From assembly GCA_037042915.1 (NCBI GenBank), contig CM073201.1, positions 2,480,001 through 2,544,000 on the forward strand: 64,000 nucleotides of DNA. Reading direction: 5' to 3'. Below are positions 43,616 to 56,425 of the stretch, piece by piece (position 1 is the stretch's first letter; the number at the start of each line of letters is the position of its first letter). This stretch comes from Auricularia sp. M13 (Eukaryota > Basidiomycota > Agaricomycetes > Auriculariales > Auriculariaceae). A program made the translations under genes and the position numbers. The notes under the pieces are model-generated. The model saw nothing but the letters and a program-made list of their open reading frames with translations. It was not told where the DNA came from and made no database searches.

Positions 43616-45140
43616 TCAGGCCGTCGGAGAATCACAGCCTACAAGCGGCAATGTGCAGGTCAGAATCCACTGCGAATCCACGCACGTACTTTCGGTTTGG
43701 GATGCGCCGAGGAGGCGTACGCGACGGCCATGCTGGGCGTCGTAAACGCGCACCACAGCCGGACTGCCCCGTCAGCGCGTCTGCGGGAATGGGATAGACG
43801 AAGCTATGTATGTGGCTCACTCGCGCTGTCCTCGCGGACGAGGACGATGGCGCCCGCGCTCGGCTCGTGCTCGCCGCGCGCGAAGCAGGGCTCTGGCGTC
43901 CGCGCAGGCATCCGTCAATGAGAAACGGAAAACACAAGAAACAAGAAGCGAACCGACAACTGACCGCAGAACGAATGCACGAACACATCCCGCAGCGCGT
44001 CGTGCGTCTCGTCGGGCCCGCGCGCGACGACGCTCTCGGCGATCGTGCGCGCCAGCGCCGCGCGCACGATGTCCTCGCCGGTCCCTGCGAACAGGGGGAG
44101 ATGGCGGGAGTATGGAAAGGATAGGTAGGTAGGCAGTGTACCCTATTACCCACCTGAGACGCTGCACGCGACGCCCTCCGCGGCCCAGCACCCCGCGCCG
44201 TACACCGCGGCCTGATCATTGATCATGACAGCGTTCAAATCGCGAATTTGGCAGGCAGGCATGACGCGGCCACACACCTCGCCCACGCGCCCGGGCAGCT
44301 TGAGCAGTATGCCGCCACTTGCAGGCAATGGCATCAGTTTCAGGCTGTCAACCGCAAAAACACGGAGAGCACGAAACCGCACCTGGAGACGCCCGCGGCC
44401 ATCGCGCCCCGCACGCACGCCGCCGCGCCGACCGTATCCTGCAGAGGAACCGGCGTCGCGTCCGTCCGAGAGCAATCGTAATGGTCCAGCCGCGCCCTCC
44501 ACGCCTCCCACATCGCCCGCGCGCGCGGCACAACCAAGCTCTCATTGTCGACGCGTTCCTCGGGCGGCGCGAGCCGCGCCGCGCCGTCCGCCACCAGGGT
44601 CCTGTACAGTCGGCCCTATGAGGGATCGACAGGGCACAAGGCAGGGAACGAGAGCAGCACTCACAGCGGCGGCACGCGCCCGAGCGCGCCGCGCGCGCGC
44701 CCGGCCTCGAGCACGCGGCGCGCGAGGCGCACGGCGCTGCGCACGCCGCCCACCGCGCCGACGCTGCCGAACGCCGCCCCACCGGCGCCAGCGCCCTCCA
44801 TGAGCGCCGCGTCGCACTCGACGCGGCCGTCCTCCGTCAGGTTCGAGCCGAACCCTAGCGCGCGTCAGCTCCACAACGCATTGGACGGGGAGATTACAGT
44901 AATATTGTCCTGACCGGCATTGAGCACCGCGTCGTCCTCCAGCACGCCAATCGCGGCCTGCGCGGCGTCCAGCGCGCCCGCCGAGTCCAGCGCGCGCTTG
45001 CACGCGCTACGCGTCCAATCCGAGTCAGCCAGTGCGATAAGAGCTCAGCACGCTGACCTGCGCAGGGCGCGCTTTACGGCGCGCTCGTCCTCTTCGGCGT
45101 GGTCGCCCGCGCCGCCGTGCACGGCGATCACGCAGTCCAT
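43616..45140 (-). CDS. Threonine-aspartase/asparaginase-like Ntn hydrolase (TASP1 type)
   Basis: Ten exons in transcript order: 45058-45140, 44915-45006, 44665-44854, 44383-44601, 44278-44317, 44154-44211, 43965-44084, 43821-43892, 43686-43763 and 43616-43638, giving 324 aa with all phases matching. The start VIAVHGGAGDHA is the family's N-terminal strand. LEDDAVLNAG and GFGSNLTEDGRVECDAALM give the substrate pocket. DTVGAA carries the candidate nucleophile Thr exposed by autocleavage, followed by SSGGILLKLPGRVG. The end has LWCAFTTPSMAVAYASS. Taspase-type enzymes cleave after Asp; related asparaginases hydrolyse Asn or isoaspartyl links. I cannot separate these here, though the C-terminal pattern leans to the Taspase side. 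The last two junctions (43821/43763 and 43686/43638) are the least certain. Confidence 0.82.
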
Positions 45141-45427
45141 TGAAGAATACTTGTGGTGGATCGTCACAAACACAAGTACAAGATCTAGACAAAGCCAAAG
45201 CAGTGATAAATATATTTATGCGCTTCTTCTTTCACTGGCTATTCTATGTATGTATGTATGGGATATGGACGATATGGACGAGATGTAAGATAGCAAGAAA
45301 AGAGCGGGAGAGGGGTGGCGGCGTGTGGCTGTTGTACAAGGTGCGGTGGGGAGGAGGGCGGCAGGGTGAGGTAAAATGCGAGCAAAGCAACGAGAACGAC
45401 GGACGACGGACGAGAGGCGAGAGAGCA

Positions 45428-46404
45428 TTATTTGCTGTCGGGCGAGTGGTAGACGGGCTCGTCGCCCGTGTCGTCGTGCTCGGGGTCGACCTCCGCCGTG
45501 ACGGGCGCATGCGGAGACGCCGATTGCTCAGCGTTTGCGTCTTCGGCGGCCACGTCCACGTCAACGTCAACATTGTCGTGCTCGGCGTGCTTCGCAGCAT
45601 TAGAATCCGAATTCGAATCCGCATCTGCGTTTGCGTTTGCGTTTGCGTCCGTGTCTGGATGAGCGTCCGCGGGTGCAGTCGGCGTCTTGGCGGTGGCGGC
45701 CTTCTTGAGGTTGCGCAGATCGTCCTCGTCGGGTACGTCATGCTCGTCCAGATCCTCCGAGATGTCATGCTCGGGGACAGCGACGGGCACCTGTTGCGGT
45801 GTGGAGCCGGCGTCGGGCGCAGCAGTCGGCACGGCGTCTTCGAGGTCGTCGATGCTCTCGGTGGTGTGCGGGCGGCGCCCCAGGCCGGCCATGGCCTTGT
45901 CCTCCATGACGCGCAGCCAGTGCAGCGCCTCGGCGCCGGGCGCGCGCTGGTGCAGCGTGCCCGCGCCCGCGCCCGCGTCCTCCTTGCGGATCTTGGCCCA
46001 GAGCCCGTCGCCCGCGCGGCCGCGCAGGCGCTGCCACTGCTGCTCGAGCGCGTGCTGCGAGTGCGGGCCCCAGCGCTGCAGCAGCGACGGGTGCTTGGCG
46101 ACCGCGGCGTCGGCGTCCGCGCTGAACGCCTCGTCGTACCCCGCGCCGAACAGCGCGCGCACGAAGATGATAAAGCATCTAATCCGGGAGATTATTATTG
46201 TGGCAGAAATGAAAGAAAAAGAGAAAAGCCAGCGCACCCGCAAAAGACGACAAACAGCGCAAAGTTGCCCTGGCGCAGGTTGTGCACGCTGCGGGTCACA
46301 AAGTGCCGCGGGGCGTGCGCCAGAGGTATCGGCCGGTGCTTGGGCGCCGGCGGGTTGAACAGCGCCAGCGCGGGCGTGTCAATGGCGCTCAGGCTTCCGT
46401 CCAT
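45428..46404 (-). CDS. Conserved-looking membrane protein with acidic dipeptide-repeat tail, unknown
   Basis: Exons in transcript order 46238-46404 and 45428-46178, giving 305 aa. I do not recognise the family. The N-terminal 60 residues are Pro/His/Arg-rich (NPPAPKHRPIPLAHAPRHF), then one hydrophobic segment (FALFVVFCGCFIIFVRALF) is made by the splice. A region with Trp/Arg-containing helices follows (LLQRWGPHSQHALEQQW, EALHWLRVMEDKAM). The last 110 residues are acidic, with alternating Asn-Ala, Ala-Asp, Ser-Asp and Val-Asp pairs. The layout suggests a single-pass protein with a soluble domain and a disordered acidic tail. The plus strand is open over much of the same DNA because of the repeats; I consider that a shadow. 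Confidence 0.72.
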
Positions 46405-47008
46405 CGGGCTAGCTGTGAGTGTGCGTGTGAGTGTGTGGGTGGTAAGGGGAGAAAGAGCGGGAGGGCCGGCTTCTTGAAGAGACGGCGAAAGTATACTACA
46501 ATGCGGAGTCCCAAATGCTCCCGGGCGGCTTCAGGTTGTCCTGGACCTAGCCAGTCTGAACCGCAATCCCTCGATCGCGTTTCACTTTCCAGCCCAGACA
46601 GTCTGAGACTGCACAGTCCTTCCCTCCTCGCTTCCGACTCTCAGTCCTGCAGCAACGCCTACCGCAACAACGGCGATAATCGCTGACTTTACTCCCGATG
46701 GAGCGACCCTGGCGTGCCAGGTGTCCGAGAATCTCTCGCCGCATTCTAGTGGCACGCCCAGCGCGCGCGCGTCCCTTTGTCTTCTTGCCTTCTTCATTGC
46801 GTCGCCCGCGATCGTGCGTGTGAATCCCACAATCGAGATCGTCCGCCGGGCCAAGCCCTGATGAGATAACGTTTCGATTCAGTCCAGCAAGTATGCGCGG
46901 GAGCAATTGTGCAAGTGCTGCATATGGCGTCACCGTCCAGCTCGACATCTCCCGCTTGTACTCTACTCTATCCAGCATTCAGTTTCCTTCCCTGACCTAT
47001 GGCATAGC
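46405..47008. other. Intergenic, nothing recognised
   Basis: The stretch lies between the start of the acidic-tail gene and the stop of MRI1, both on the minus strand. Short GT-rich simple sequence lies near 46415-46440. No coding evidence. Confidence 0.4.
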
Positions 47009-48474
47009 CTAGCTCTGCACCCCACATCGCTCGAGCTCAACGCCAATATCGAACCCCTCACCGCCGTTGACAAGATGCACCCCGCGCTCGGTGACGACGG
47101 CGCGGATGAGGCGCGCGGGCGTCACGTCGAAGCTGGGGTTGTACACGTCCCCCTCCGCCGCGCCAAGCCCGTCCGGCGTGATCTGCACGACGGCCTGCTC
47201 CACCGCGCCGCCGGCAGCCCGGGGGTACACGGCGCCGCGCGCCAGCGTCGCCTCCACCGCGGGCCGCTGCTCAATCGGGATGCTGCCAAGCCGGGGTGTC
47301 AGTCTCAGAGGCCGGGCGGGTGCAAGGGATGAACGAAGACGTGCACTCACTGCGAGCCGTCCGGGATGGCGAGGTCGACCGTGCTCACCGGCGCGATGAC
47401 CGCGAACGGGATCTTGTGGTAGTCGGCCAGCACGGCCGCGTTGTACGTCCCAATCTAGCGCAAGAACGCGTCAGACAACAAAGAGCAGAGAATGCGCGCA
47501 CGCACCTTATTCGCAGTATCGCCGTTGCGCGCAATACGGTCCGCGCCCACCACTATAGAGCATACAGCCGTCAGTCCTCCGTCCCCAGCAGAAGCAAGGA
47601 CACCAGGGACGGACCGACAGCATGGATCTCGTGCGTCTGGAAGAGCGAGCCGACCATGGTGTCGCAGATCATGGTGCACGGCACGCCGAGCGCGAGGAGC
47701 TCCATGGCCGTCAGGCGCGAGCCCTGGTGGTACGGCGCGCTCTGCGTGAAGAACGCGCGCCGCAGCCTGCCCGTCTCGTGCAGCCGCGTGATCACGCCCA
47801 GCGCCGTGCCGTAGCCCTGTCCGCCCAGCATTCAGCCAAGGGGAACGGGACAGGACGGAACGCACCGACGTCGCCAACGAGCCCGTATTGCACACCGTGA
47901 GCACGTTGAGCCCTCCAGGGGGGTCGCCCGCCACCCCAACAAGCCACTCCGCGCCGCGCCTGCCCATCGTGCGATTGCGCCCGACGTCCTCGTCCGCGAC
48001 CGCCCGTCCCTCCAGCACCAAGCGCCGCGCCACCGCCCGCACATCACCCCCATCCCCACCCCCTCGCCCTCTAGCACAGCGCGCAGCCTCGCAACGGCCG
48101 CACCGAGGTTCACAGCCGTCGGGCGCGCGGTATACACGAAATCAAGCAGCGGGCACACATGCGCGCCCAGCGCGCCGACATCCGCAAGCCACTCCGGCGC
48201 CGGCTCCGCATTCAGGCCGTCCTCGACGTGCGCCGCCACGGCCAGCGCCGCGAGCGACGCGATCGCCGGCGCGCCGCGAATCTGCCGTCTGGGGTCAATT
48301 CGATGTGTACGTAGTGTCGGACGGACGGGCAGAGCGCACCCGCATGGCCTTGATGGCGGCGTGTGCGTCGTGCACGGACGCGATCTCGACGTACTGCACC
48401 ACGTGCGGCAGCAGCAGCTGGTCCACGATCTCGATCTTGCTGCCCGTCGTCCGTATCGACACCAGCGGCGCCAT
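47009..48474 (-). CDS. MRI1: Methylthioribose-1-phosphate isomerase, with an apparent 1-nt deletion
   Basis: Exons in transcript order: 48340-48474, 47866-48281, 47615-47816, 47506-47552, 47351-47454 and 47009-47282. Signatures: [52 protein letters not shown] with the catalytic Cys; [24 protein letters not shown] with the catalytic Asp; [15 protein letters not shown]; and [13 protein letters not shown] near the end. The enzyme converts MTR-1-P to MTRu-1-P in the methionine salvage pathway (eIF2B-like fold). Expected length is 392 aa. Exon 2 is 416 nt where 417 is needed: the frame shifts near 48050 inside a C-run-rich stretch, between LEGEG and RAVARRL. As all other motifs are intact, a lost base in a homopolymer is the simplest reading; a real recent mutation cannot be excluded. 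Confidence 0.92.
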
Positions 48475-48894
48475 GGCTATGTACACTGTACAGAGCAGAA
48501 GCTCAAGTTTTGCGTTGACGAACGTGTGGCGACATCCGGATGCACAGTCCGAAGCCGAAATCAAGCTCAAGAATTGCGCTCGGAAGCCGCATCAACTGCC
48601 GCAATCGCAACGAGGATTTGCACGGGGGTCATCTGGAATTGAGCAGAATCCGGGAGACAGACAAAAAACATATCATGAGCCTGACGGGCAACTTCGGAAT
48701 GGACAAACGCGGAGAACCGTGACAGACAACGCAGGACGAGGAAGCAACCGACGCGACCGACCAAATGTGTGTGTATCGTGGGGCGACGAGAGAAGCGAAG
48801 AAACGGGAAGTGGCGGGGAATGCGGGGGGAGACCGGGGGGAATAGATTATGGCACACTCATGCAAAAAACGACGACCATCGAACGCGGCGGCCT
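48475..48894. other. Region between MRI1 start and ARF1 stop, nothing recognised
   Basis: 420 bp without coding evidence, probably the MRI1 promoter and the ARF1 3' UTR. A long plus-strand frame across it (part of 47888-49189) is a shadow of the two minus-strand genes. Confidence 0.45.
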
Positions 48895-49791
48895 TTACGC
48901 CGGCGCCCGCTTCTTGACGTTTTGCGACAGCCATTGCAGGCCCTCGAACAGCCCCTCGCCCGTCGTCGCGCAGCTAAAAACAAAAAGGAGCGCAGACAGG
49001 GGCTCGTCAGCGCCGGCGCCAGAAGAGCTACACGCGTTGGGCGGCAAGCGACAGGGACGGCGGACGTACCTGGGGTGCACGTACCACGACCGGTCGCGCA
49101 TCCGGTGGAGGCCCAGCTTCTCCGTCACCTCCGCGGGCGACATGGCTAATGAGGGCAGTAAGTCATTGCTGTTGTTACGATTACGATAATTATCATCAGG
49201 CGTGCTGACCGGACGGCAGATCCTGCTTGTTGGCAAAGACGAGCAGGAGGCAGTCCTTCATCTCGCGGTCGCTCAATATGCGGTGCAGCTCCTGCTTCGC
49301 CTCGTCGATGCGCTCGCGGTCCTGGGAGTCGACGACGAAGACGAGGCCCTGCGTGCCGGTGTAGTAGTGCCGCCATAAGGGACGGATCTTGTCCTGCCCG
49401 CCGACGTCCCACACGTTGAACTTGACGTTCTTGTAGGTCACAGTCTCCACGTTGAACCCGACTGCGCCAGCCAGCGTCAGCAACCGCCCGCAAAATAAAA
49501 TAAAATACAAAGGACGTGCCGGTCGGGATCGTGGTCACAGACTGGTTGAGTTTGAGCTTGTACAGAATCGCTGCAGCACCCCCCCAACGCATTCAGCATT
49601 CAGCGGCGCCCGTCAAGGAATAAGCAGGCACGCACTGGTCTTGCCCGCCGCGTCCAGGCCCAGCATGAGCAGGCGCATTTCCTTGTTGCCGAAAAGTTTG
49701 GCTGCAACGGGCCGAATCAGCCCACTTTGCGCCCGGGCGCCGCGCGGGACGCAGTTGACGCACCCATCGCCTTGGAGAGGTTCGCGCCCAT
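48895..49791 (-). CDS. ARF1: ADP-ribosylation factor GTPase
   Basis: Exons in transcript order: 49764-49791, 49636-49701, 49520-49570, 49210-49461, 49070-49145 and 48895-48973, giving 183 aa (the family has about 181). MGANLSK gives the N-myristoylation Gly2. P-loop GLDAAGKT; switch 1 [24 protein letters not shown]; and SCAT for guanine binding. Arf1 drives COPI coat assembly at the Golgi. The third intron (49462-49519) has a GC donor (CG/GCACGT); no GT in reach gives the conserved IPT-VGFN junction. The last exon ends in KKRAPA. Confidence 0.96.
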
Positions 49792-51999
49792 CGTTGCAAT
49801 GCGTTAGGTTGAAGAGGAGAGGGGTAAAAGGAGCGACTGGCGGCGGGGCGGGAGCGGGAATCGAGGCGGGCGGAGTTCTGACTTGTAGCCGCCCTGCTCA
49901 ACCCAACCCCCAGCGCGCAACTTGCCCGCTGCTCGCAAAACTGACAACTGAGATCTCGTCGTCGCTCGCCCGGAATTGTGCTCTGCTGATACAGGGATTG
50001 GGCGAGCCGCTGGCTGGCGCGTTGGTTCGGTAGTTTTTTTTTTTGCTCACATACACCGCAAGTACTCTGCACTGTGCTGTGCTCTAACGAACCCGGCGCT
50101 CGGGATGCATTCCACCGACCAAGCCTTGTTTCATCTTACACAACCTGCATGCCATCAGTTATGGTAGCTCGCGGCTTACAGTTTGTTCCGAGTCCGTCAC
50201 CAGTGCATCTCTGGGCGTTGTTCTCAACAAGTTCGTCGTATCAAGCTCAAGCGCCGGCCTAAAATCTGCATTATATTCTCGAGCACTCGACGGACTATGC
50301 GCCCACTCGATTAATGGATGAACACTGCGCCGGCTGACTGCCAGCTTTCCCGAGGTGCGAAAATTTCGACGCGCTACAGTTGGGTTCCGGCAACCCATTC
50401 AGTCGTTATCCCATCAGCGGCAAGCCCCGTATGGCAGCCTTGTCCGATTGCTGGAATGGTAGTTTATGTTCGATAATCGACAGTATTAAGGCTCATTAAA
50501 CAGGAAACAAACATTCTAAGTCACTTGTTGCGAGCGGAATTTCGATTTTCGCCCGGGAACGTGCACGATGCAGTCATCGGTGCTGGGGAGAGCTCAATCA
50601 AATCGGAATTGGCACGCTGGGGGGAAATGGGGCACCGGAGAGAAATTCTCTTGCAAAGAATCTTCTCTTAATGCCCTTAATATACTATATGCCAAGTTGC
50701 ATGCCGTTCTGCTCCTACAATCCCGAGGGCTGCAAACCGTATCGGAGTTTACCGATTCAACCTCTTCCTCGTCGCCGCTAGACGTTTCTGGCCGTCGGCG
50801 GGTGCTAACAAGTGAGAGAAGATTCATATGGCTTATTATGGTACAGTAATTGCTAAAGCGAGGTTCTTGGGAGCTATATAGCCAGCGTAAGCACACAAAG
50901 GGGCGGAACATTCAATATCACCTGAATGGTCATCTCACGACTAGGCTGAAAGTTTGAACTGTTTCTCAGTACTCAAAAACATGTTGAAGTCCTTTATAAG
51001 ACTTTTGAGCTCTGAAACTGTGTATGAGAACGCTATAAAGCACAGAGATCAAGGAGTCTTGTCCCATCAAAGTCACTGTGTGCATGTATATGGATTGTAT
51101 CATGTTCTACATAGCGCTTCCTGGTACTATATTTTGGGGGCAAAGACTAAATAACGCATTGCATGTGTATAAATATGTAGCACAGAGGGAAGATCAACAG
51201 GCATGTCCCAGCGCAGTCAGTTACACCTCAGGGTCCAAATCCTGCTGACTAAGCCATCCGATCAATTGAATGGAGTTGCCGGAACCCACTACAGTCTACC
51301 TGGATAGTTGGCATGTAAAGCGTGTAGGGGATGCTCCAACGCCTCGTCGCTACACCGGCTCGCGCCCTGGAAGACGGTCTCTTTCCGGCTCGTCATGCTT
51401 CAAAGCTATTGTAACAGCGTGGCCGTACTCTCGGGACATATCATTATCCCTGCCCATTTCGATATTCGAACACGTGCCTGCGCCTGCTGCCTAGGTCTAT
51501 GAACGCGCATTCCTTCCGCTTTGCAAGTCCCCGCGCCGTCACGCTCTGTAAGAGCAGCGGCGCATCTCTCTTTCTGGACTTTGTGCACTACTATGAGCCT
51601 GGCTATGCGAGCTTGCTGCCGCCGCGAGGTCTGCTTGGTTCGATTAGAATCTTCGCCTGCTGGCTGTGATGTGGATCGCCGTTTCATCTCTGGCTCTCTG
51701 GTCTTGGACCACATCGACCACTTGGAGCTCATAAACCTATCTCACTACTTTTCCTTGGAACATCCTAGGACCGGTCAAGCACCTTGAGACCTGCCCCAAA
51801 TTCTTACTGTCCCAACTGTATTTAGTGAAGAAATGCAGCTGTGAATGGGATAGCAAAAAAATGCCTCTCGGCATTGCTCGGATCTTACTCAGAACGGTCC
51901 TTCCTCGTGAAAGCAGTTCTTGTGACACAGTTTCGTTGATACATACAAGTTTGCGGAGAAATAACAGGTGCTGCTGCAGAGGTGGCTAGTCAGGCAGGT
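49792..51999. other. Long intergenic region, nothing recognised
   Basis: 2.2 kb upstream of ARF1 and downstream of the R3H-associated gene. Frames of up to about 110 codons (for example 51406-51732 minus) show no motif. I see no terminal repeats or simple repeats beyond short T and C runs near 49570-49590 and 50033-50043. It may contain the ARF1 promoter and an unrecognised or decayed gene. Confidence 0.45.
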
Positions 52000-53014
52000 T
52001 CAGTCCGCATCACGAGAGCGAAAGGATATAGAGCTGGCCGAAAGCAGCTCGTACGCATCAGAGTCGGCGCCCTCATCGTCCCCTTCAGCAAGATCCTCAA
52101 CAGCCTCCAAAGTCGGTTTGGCGATGACGGCTCTCTGCGGCCTGGGCGTTTCGTCGACAAGCGATATTCCGTCCGGCTCCTGCTCGCTATCAGTAGTGAA
52201 CTCCGAGTCGATATCACTCTCGAGCGCCGCGGCAGAGGACGTCTCGTGGTCCGTCGTAGCGGGCGAGTGCAGCCCCGCGGCCTTCGCGTCCCTCCTCGTG
52301 GCATGCGGCCTGAGCAGCTTGGTCGCGCGTCCGCCCGGCGCGCGCGCGTCGTCGACGGACACGCTGACGACGCCGTGGAAGCGCGCCACGCAGTGCACGA
52401 CGTAGCGCGTCCACGGGTCGGGGACGGCCCACACCATCTCGGCCGGCGCGCGGCGCAGCTCGAAGACCGCGTCGCGCACGATCTCGCCCGTCTCGCCGTC
52501 CGCGGGCTGGAAGACGCCCACGGCGTCGCGCCACGCAAGCAGCGTGTCTTCGACGGTCGCGACGAGCGCCTGCATCCGCGGGCCCGCGCGCGCCAGCGTC
52601 TTCTGCACCCCGCGGACGCTCAGGCGGAAGTTGCCCGCCTGCGCGCTGGCGGCGTCGTAGACTGGCCGGCTGTATGATGGGGCGGGCGTGCTGCGCTGTA
52701 TGCCCTGTGGAGGCGGCGCGGGGAACGTAGGCCGCGTGCGCGGGAGAAAGAGCTCGTAGTCGGCGGTCGTGGGCGGGACGACGTGCGGGTTGCCAGCGAA
52801 GCGAGCTGAATAGCCAGCCATCGTTCAGAGTTGGCTAGTAAGCTATCACAGCGGCAAGCGCACCATCCTCTCGTCGACGCTGCTTGCGTCGGCCGAGCTC
52901 GCGAGTGCGCTGCACCTGTGCAACGAAGCGGGTCGGCAGTTGCAACTCGATTGGCGAGTACGAGGTGGCCGGAGCAGCCGTCGTAACAAATGAGCTTTCC
53001 AGCGCTGTGGCCAT
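52000..53014 (-). CDS. R3H-associated N-terminal domain protein
   Basis: Exons in transcript order 52864-53014 and 52000-52805, giving 318 aa. The N-terminal part has LPTRFVAQVQRTRELGRRKQRRRED, then after the intron PPTTADYELFLPRTRPTFPAPP, a pattern I associate with the fungal R3H-associated N-terminal domain. Further on, MVWAVPDPWTRYVVHCVARFHGVVSVS looks like the R3H-type segment that may bind single-stranded nucleic acid. The C-terminal 90 residues are acidic and Ser-rich, probably disordered. A simpler model starting at the ATG at 52821 would lose the conserved Arg-rich start. The intron with donor GTGCGC and acceptor ATTCAG removes the stops in between and keeps phase. Function in the cell is not known to me. 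Confidence 0.75.
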
Positions 53015-53214
53015 CGTTCGGACGTTCAGGTGCAGCGAAATGTCAAGACTGGAGTCAAGAGCAAGACAGAGTAGCACTCGGAGTCCGGATCGCGGTGGCC
53101 ACTCGCCGCGATGATCGCCTCCAGCCTGAAAACTGAGTCATGGAGAGTTGATTTATTCCTTTTACTACACTCGCGCTCCGGCGAGGTCTGCCTATCCTTC
53201 TAGCTATACAATAA

Positions 53215-54400
<1,186 letters not shown>

Positions 54401-55519
54401 AGTTGGAGGGCAGACGAGCGAACGTGGAGCTTTGGCGGTCAGTTATATATATGCGATGCTACTGTATGTAGCGGTGCAGCGCCTGGCCGGTTTTGAGGAG
54501 AGCCGGAGAAAGCAGAGTCGCGGATGCAGATCTGCCGGCTCGTGCTCATCCCTTTCTTTCCGACGTGCCTCGGACCGACAACGTGGAGGCATACCCGGCC
54601 ACCTGTCGAGCCATGTTGGCAGCAGAACATCGCATGGCCTGCTTTCTGGCCATAAACCGACCGCTCCAGCTTATGGAAATCGTCGAAAAAATGGCTCTGA
54701 TCATCCTTCGTAGTTGTTCAACGGTGCTTGGTGCTCAGCTATCTGAAATACCTCACCGAACTGTGCTTGGAAAGTCTGGTGCTTGACTGGGACTACATAC
54801 GTGTCCATTTGGCAACGGTCAGTTCGACTCGGACAAACACTACTATGCTTCCCGTGTGGTGGTGAGGCAAAGCCAGAACTGGCTTGGACCTGGCTTTTGA
54901 CGACCCACCTCCTTCTCCTCCGAGTCGGAGCTTGTGCCTCTGGTAGAAAAACTGTGTCGTTGTCAACCGGTGGCCATAGGCTCTGACGCCCACAGGACTC
55001 GCACGTCTACCTTCAGAACAGAGCCACACCACCGCCAGAGGGGCCCCGAACTCACTGAATCCTCGAATCCGACTCGAAGCGGATGGTCCTATACAATGGG
55101 TACCGTGGAGAAATCCCGCCCATGTCGCGGATATCCGGCGTGGATTGTGCTGTGCCCGCGAATACCACTTAAAGCTTTTTCCCAGTTCGAGCTGCCCACA
55201 AGGGCGTTTCCGTCGTTCTATATGAGACAGTGTGTCTTCAATCGAGCTGACTACTGCCGGCAACCTGGCTGCGAAACGCTCCCAGCTGCCCTGCAGAAGG
55301 AAGCAGAGTACATGATCCTATCAGTTGGATCTAACACAGTAAGGTACGCTAAATTATTGGTAGAGAATGAATGTGAGAAGAGCGATACAGAGGGTGCATC
55401 GAGCACAGCTAGAGTCGAGGGGAACGAGCGCTGGGTGTACGACTATGGATACAGTACGCATCATCAGACAGCACAGTAGCGCTTCAAGCGCAAAGGCCGG
55501 AATATCGAGACGTAAAGAC
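54401..55519. other. Intergenic, nothing recognised
   Basis: 1.1 kb upstream of HEM2. A plus-strand frame at 54934-55479 (about 180 codons) has no motif and mixed composition; I do not call it. No repeats seen. Confidence 0.4.
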
Positions 55520-56425
55520 TCAAACGCGCGACGAGAGACTGACGACGCGGCGCAGCTCGCCGGAGCCGCGCAGCAGCTCGCGCGAGACGGTGCGGGTGAG
55601 CGCGCCGGCGGCCTTGCGGACGTCCTTGCGCGCGTACTTGGCCGCGACGCGCAGCTCCCACGCCTTGTCCGTCGCGGCGTGGTACGCGTCGAGCGACGTC
55701 TTGCGCACGCGCGCGCCGGCGTGCCGCGCGGTCTTCAGGAACTCGCCGAACGTCCGCGTCGCAGCGGCGGGCGGCAGGCCGTTGCGCTCGCGGTTGCGCT
55801 CGTAGTGCGCCTCGACGCTGTTGCACGAGCCCTTGTACAGCAGCGTCGGCGAGCTGCGCGCGAGCGAGTCCGTCGACGCGCGCGCGGAGGTCACCATCGC
55901 GGTGTACTGCGCCCAGCGCAGCTGCCCAAGCTCGGGGCTGAGCGCCGGCCCCGGCGCGCCGGTTTCCTCGGACCCGACATAGGACGCCGTCGAGTTGAAC
56001 GACTCGGCGCGCTTGCGCGGCGCGGGTGAGGGCGGCAGCGGCTTGTTGCGGTCGCTCGGGGGGAGCGGGAGAGGCGCGCCCGGGAGCGGCATCGGCTTCT
56101 GCGCCGGCAGGTCACGTGGGGCACGTGCGTGGTGGTGGTGGTGGTGGATGGCCGCCGTGGGGAATGGGATGCCCCCCGCGGCGGGCGCGGCGGCGCGGAG
56201 GCTGGCGTTGCACGCCTGGATCTTTGCCAGCGCGCGGTCGAGGTCGTCGCTGTCTTCGTCGGACGTCATGTAGTAGTCGTCGGCGCGCCTCCGAGGGTTA
56301 GTTTTGCCGGACCGCTAAAGAACAGGGCGCGTCAGCAAGGGTGCAGTTTGAGAAAGGAAAAATCGCACGTTGTGCTTCGCGGAAGCGTGTGAGGAAGGAA
56401 CGTGAGTGGGAGCGGAGAACGACAT
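55520..56425 (-). CDS. Unknown protein with natural His6 run and basic C-terminus
   Basis: Exons in transcript order 56369-56425 and 55520-56314, giving 283 aa. The splice joins a Ser/His-rich start (MSFSAPTHVPSSHASAKHN) to RRRADDYYMTSDEDSDDLDR. Features: an acidic CK2-like cluster (SDEDSDD); a helix (LDRALAKIQACNASLRAA); a natural HHHHHH run; Pro-rich PxxP stretches (LPPSDRNKPLPPSP); and a basic helical end (EFLKTARHAGARVRKTSL, ELRVAAKYARKDVRKAAGAL). No family is recognised. The mix of PxxP motifs and acidic and basic regions suggests a scaffold or adaptor. A shorter model starting at the ATG of MTSDED (56269) is possible. Confidence 0.68.

Noticed and set aside
45140-46477. Plus-strand frame of 445 codons
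   Set aside because: It is antisense to the acidic-tail gene and kept open by its 6-bp repeats; no motif was seen, and the minus strand has a splice-consistent model.
47888-49189. Plus-strand frame of 433 codons
   Set aside because: It is antisense to MRI1 and ARF1, both of which are recognised by many conserved motifs.
52000-52821. R3H-associated protein starting at the ATG at 52821 as a single exon
   Set aside because: That start lies inside a spliceable intron, and the conserved Arg-rich N-terminal segment is encoded upstream. The two-exon model from 53014 keeps phase.
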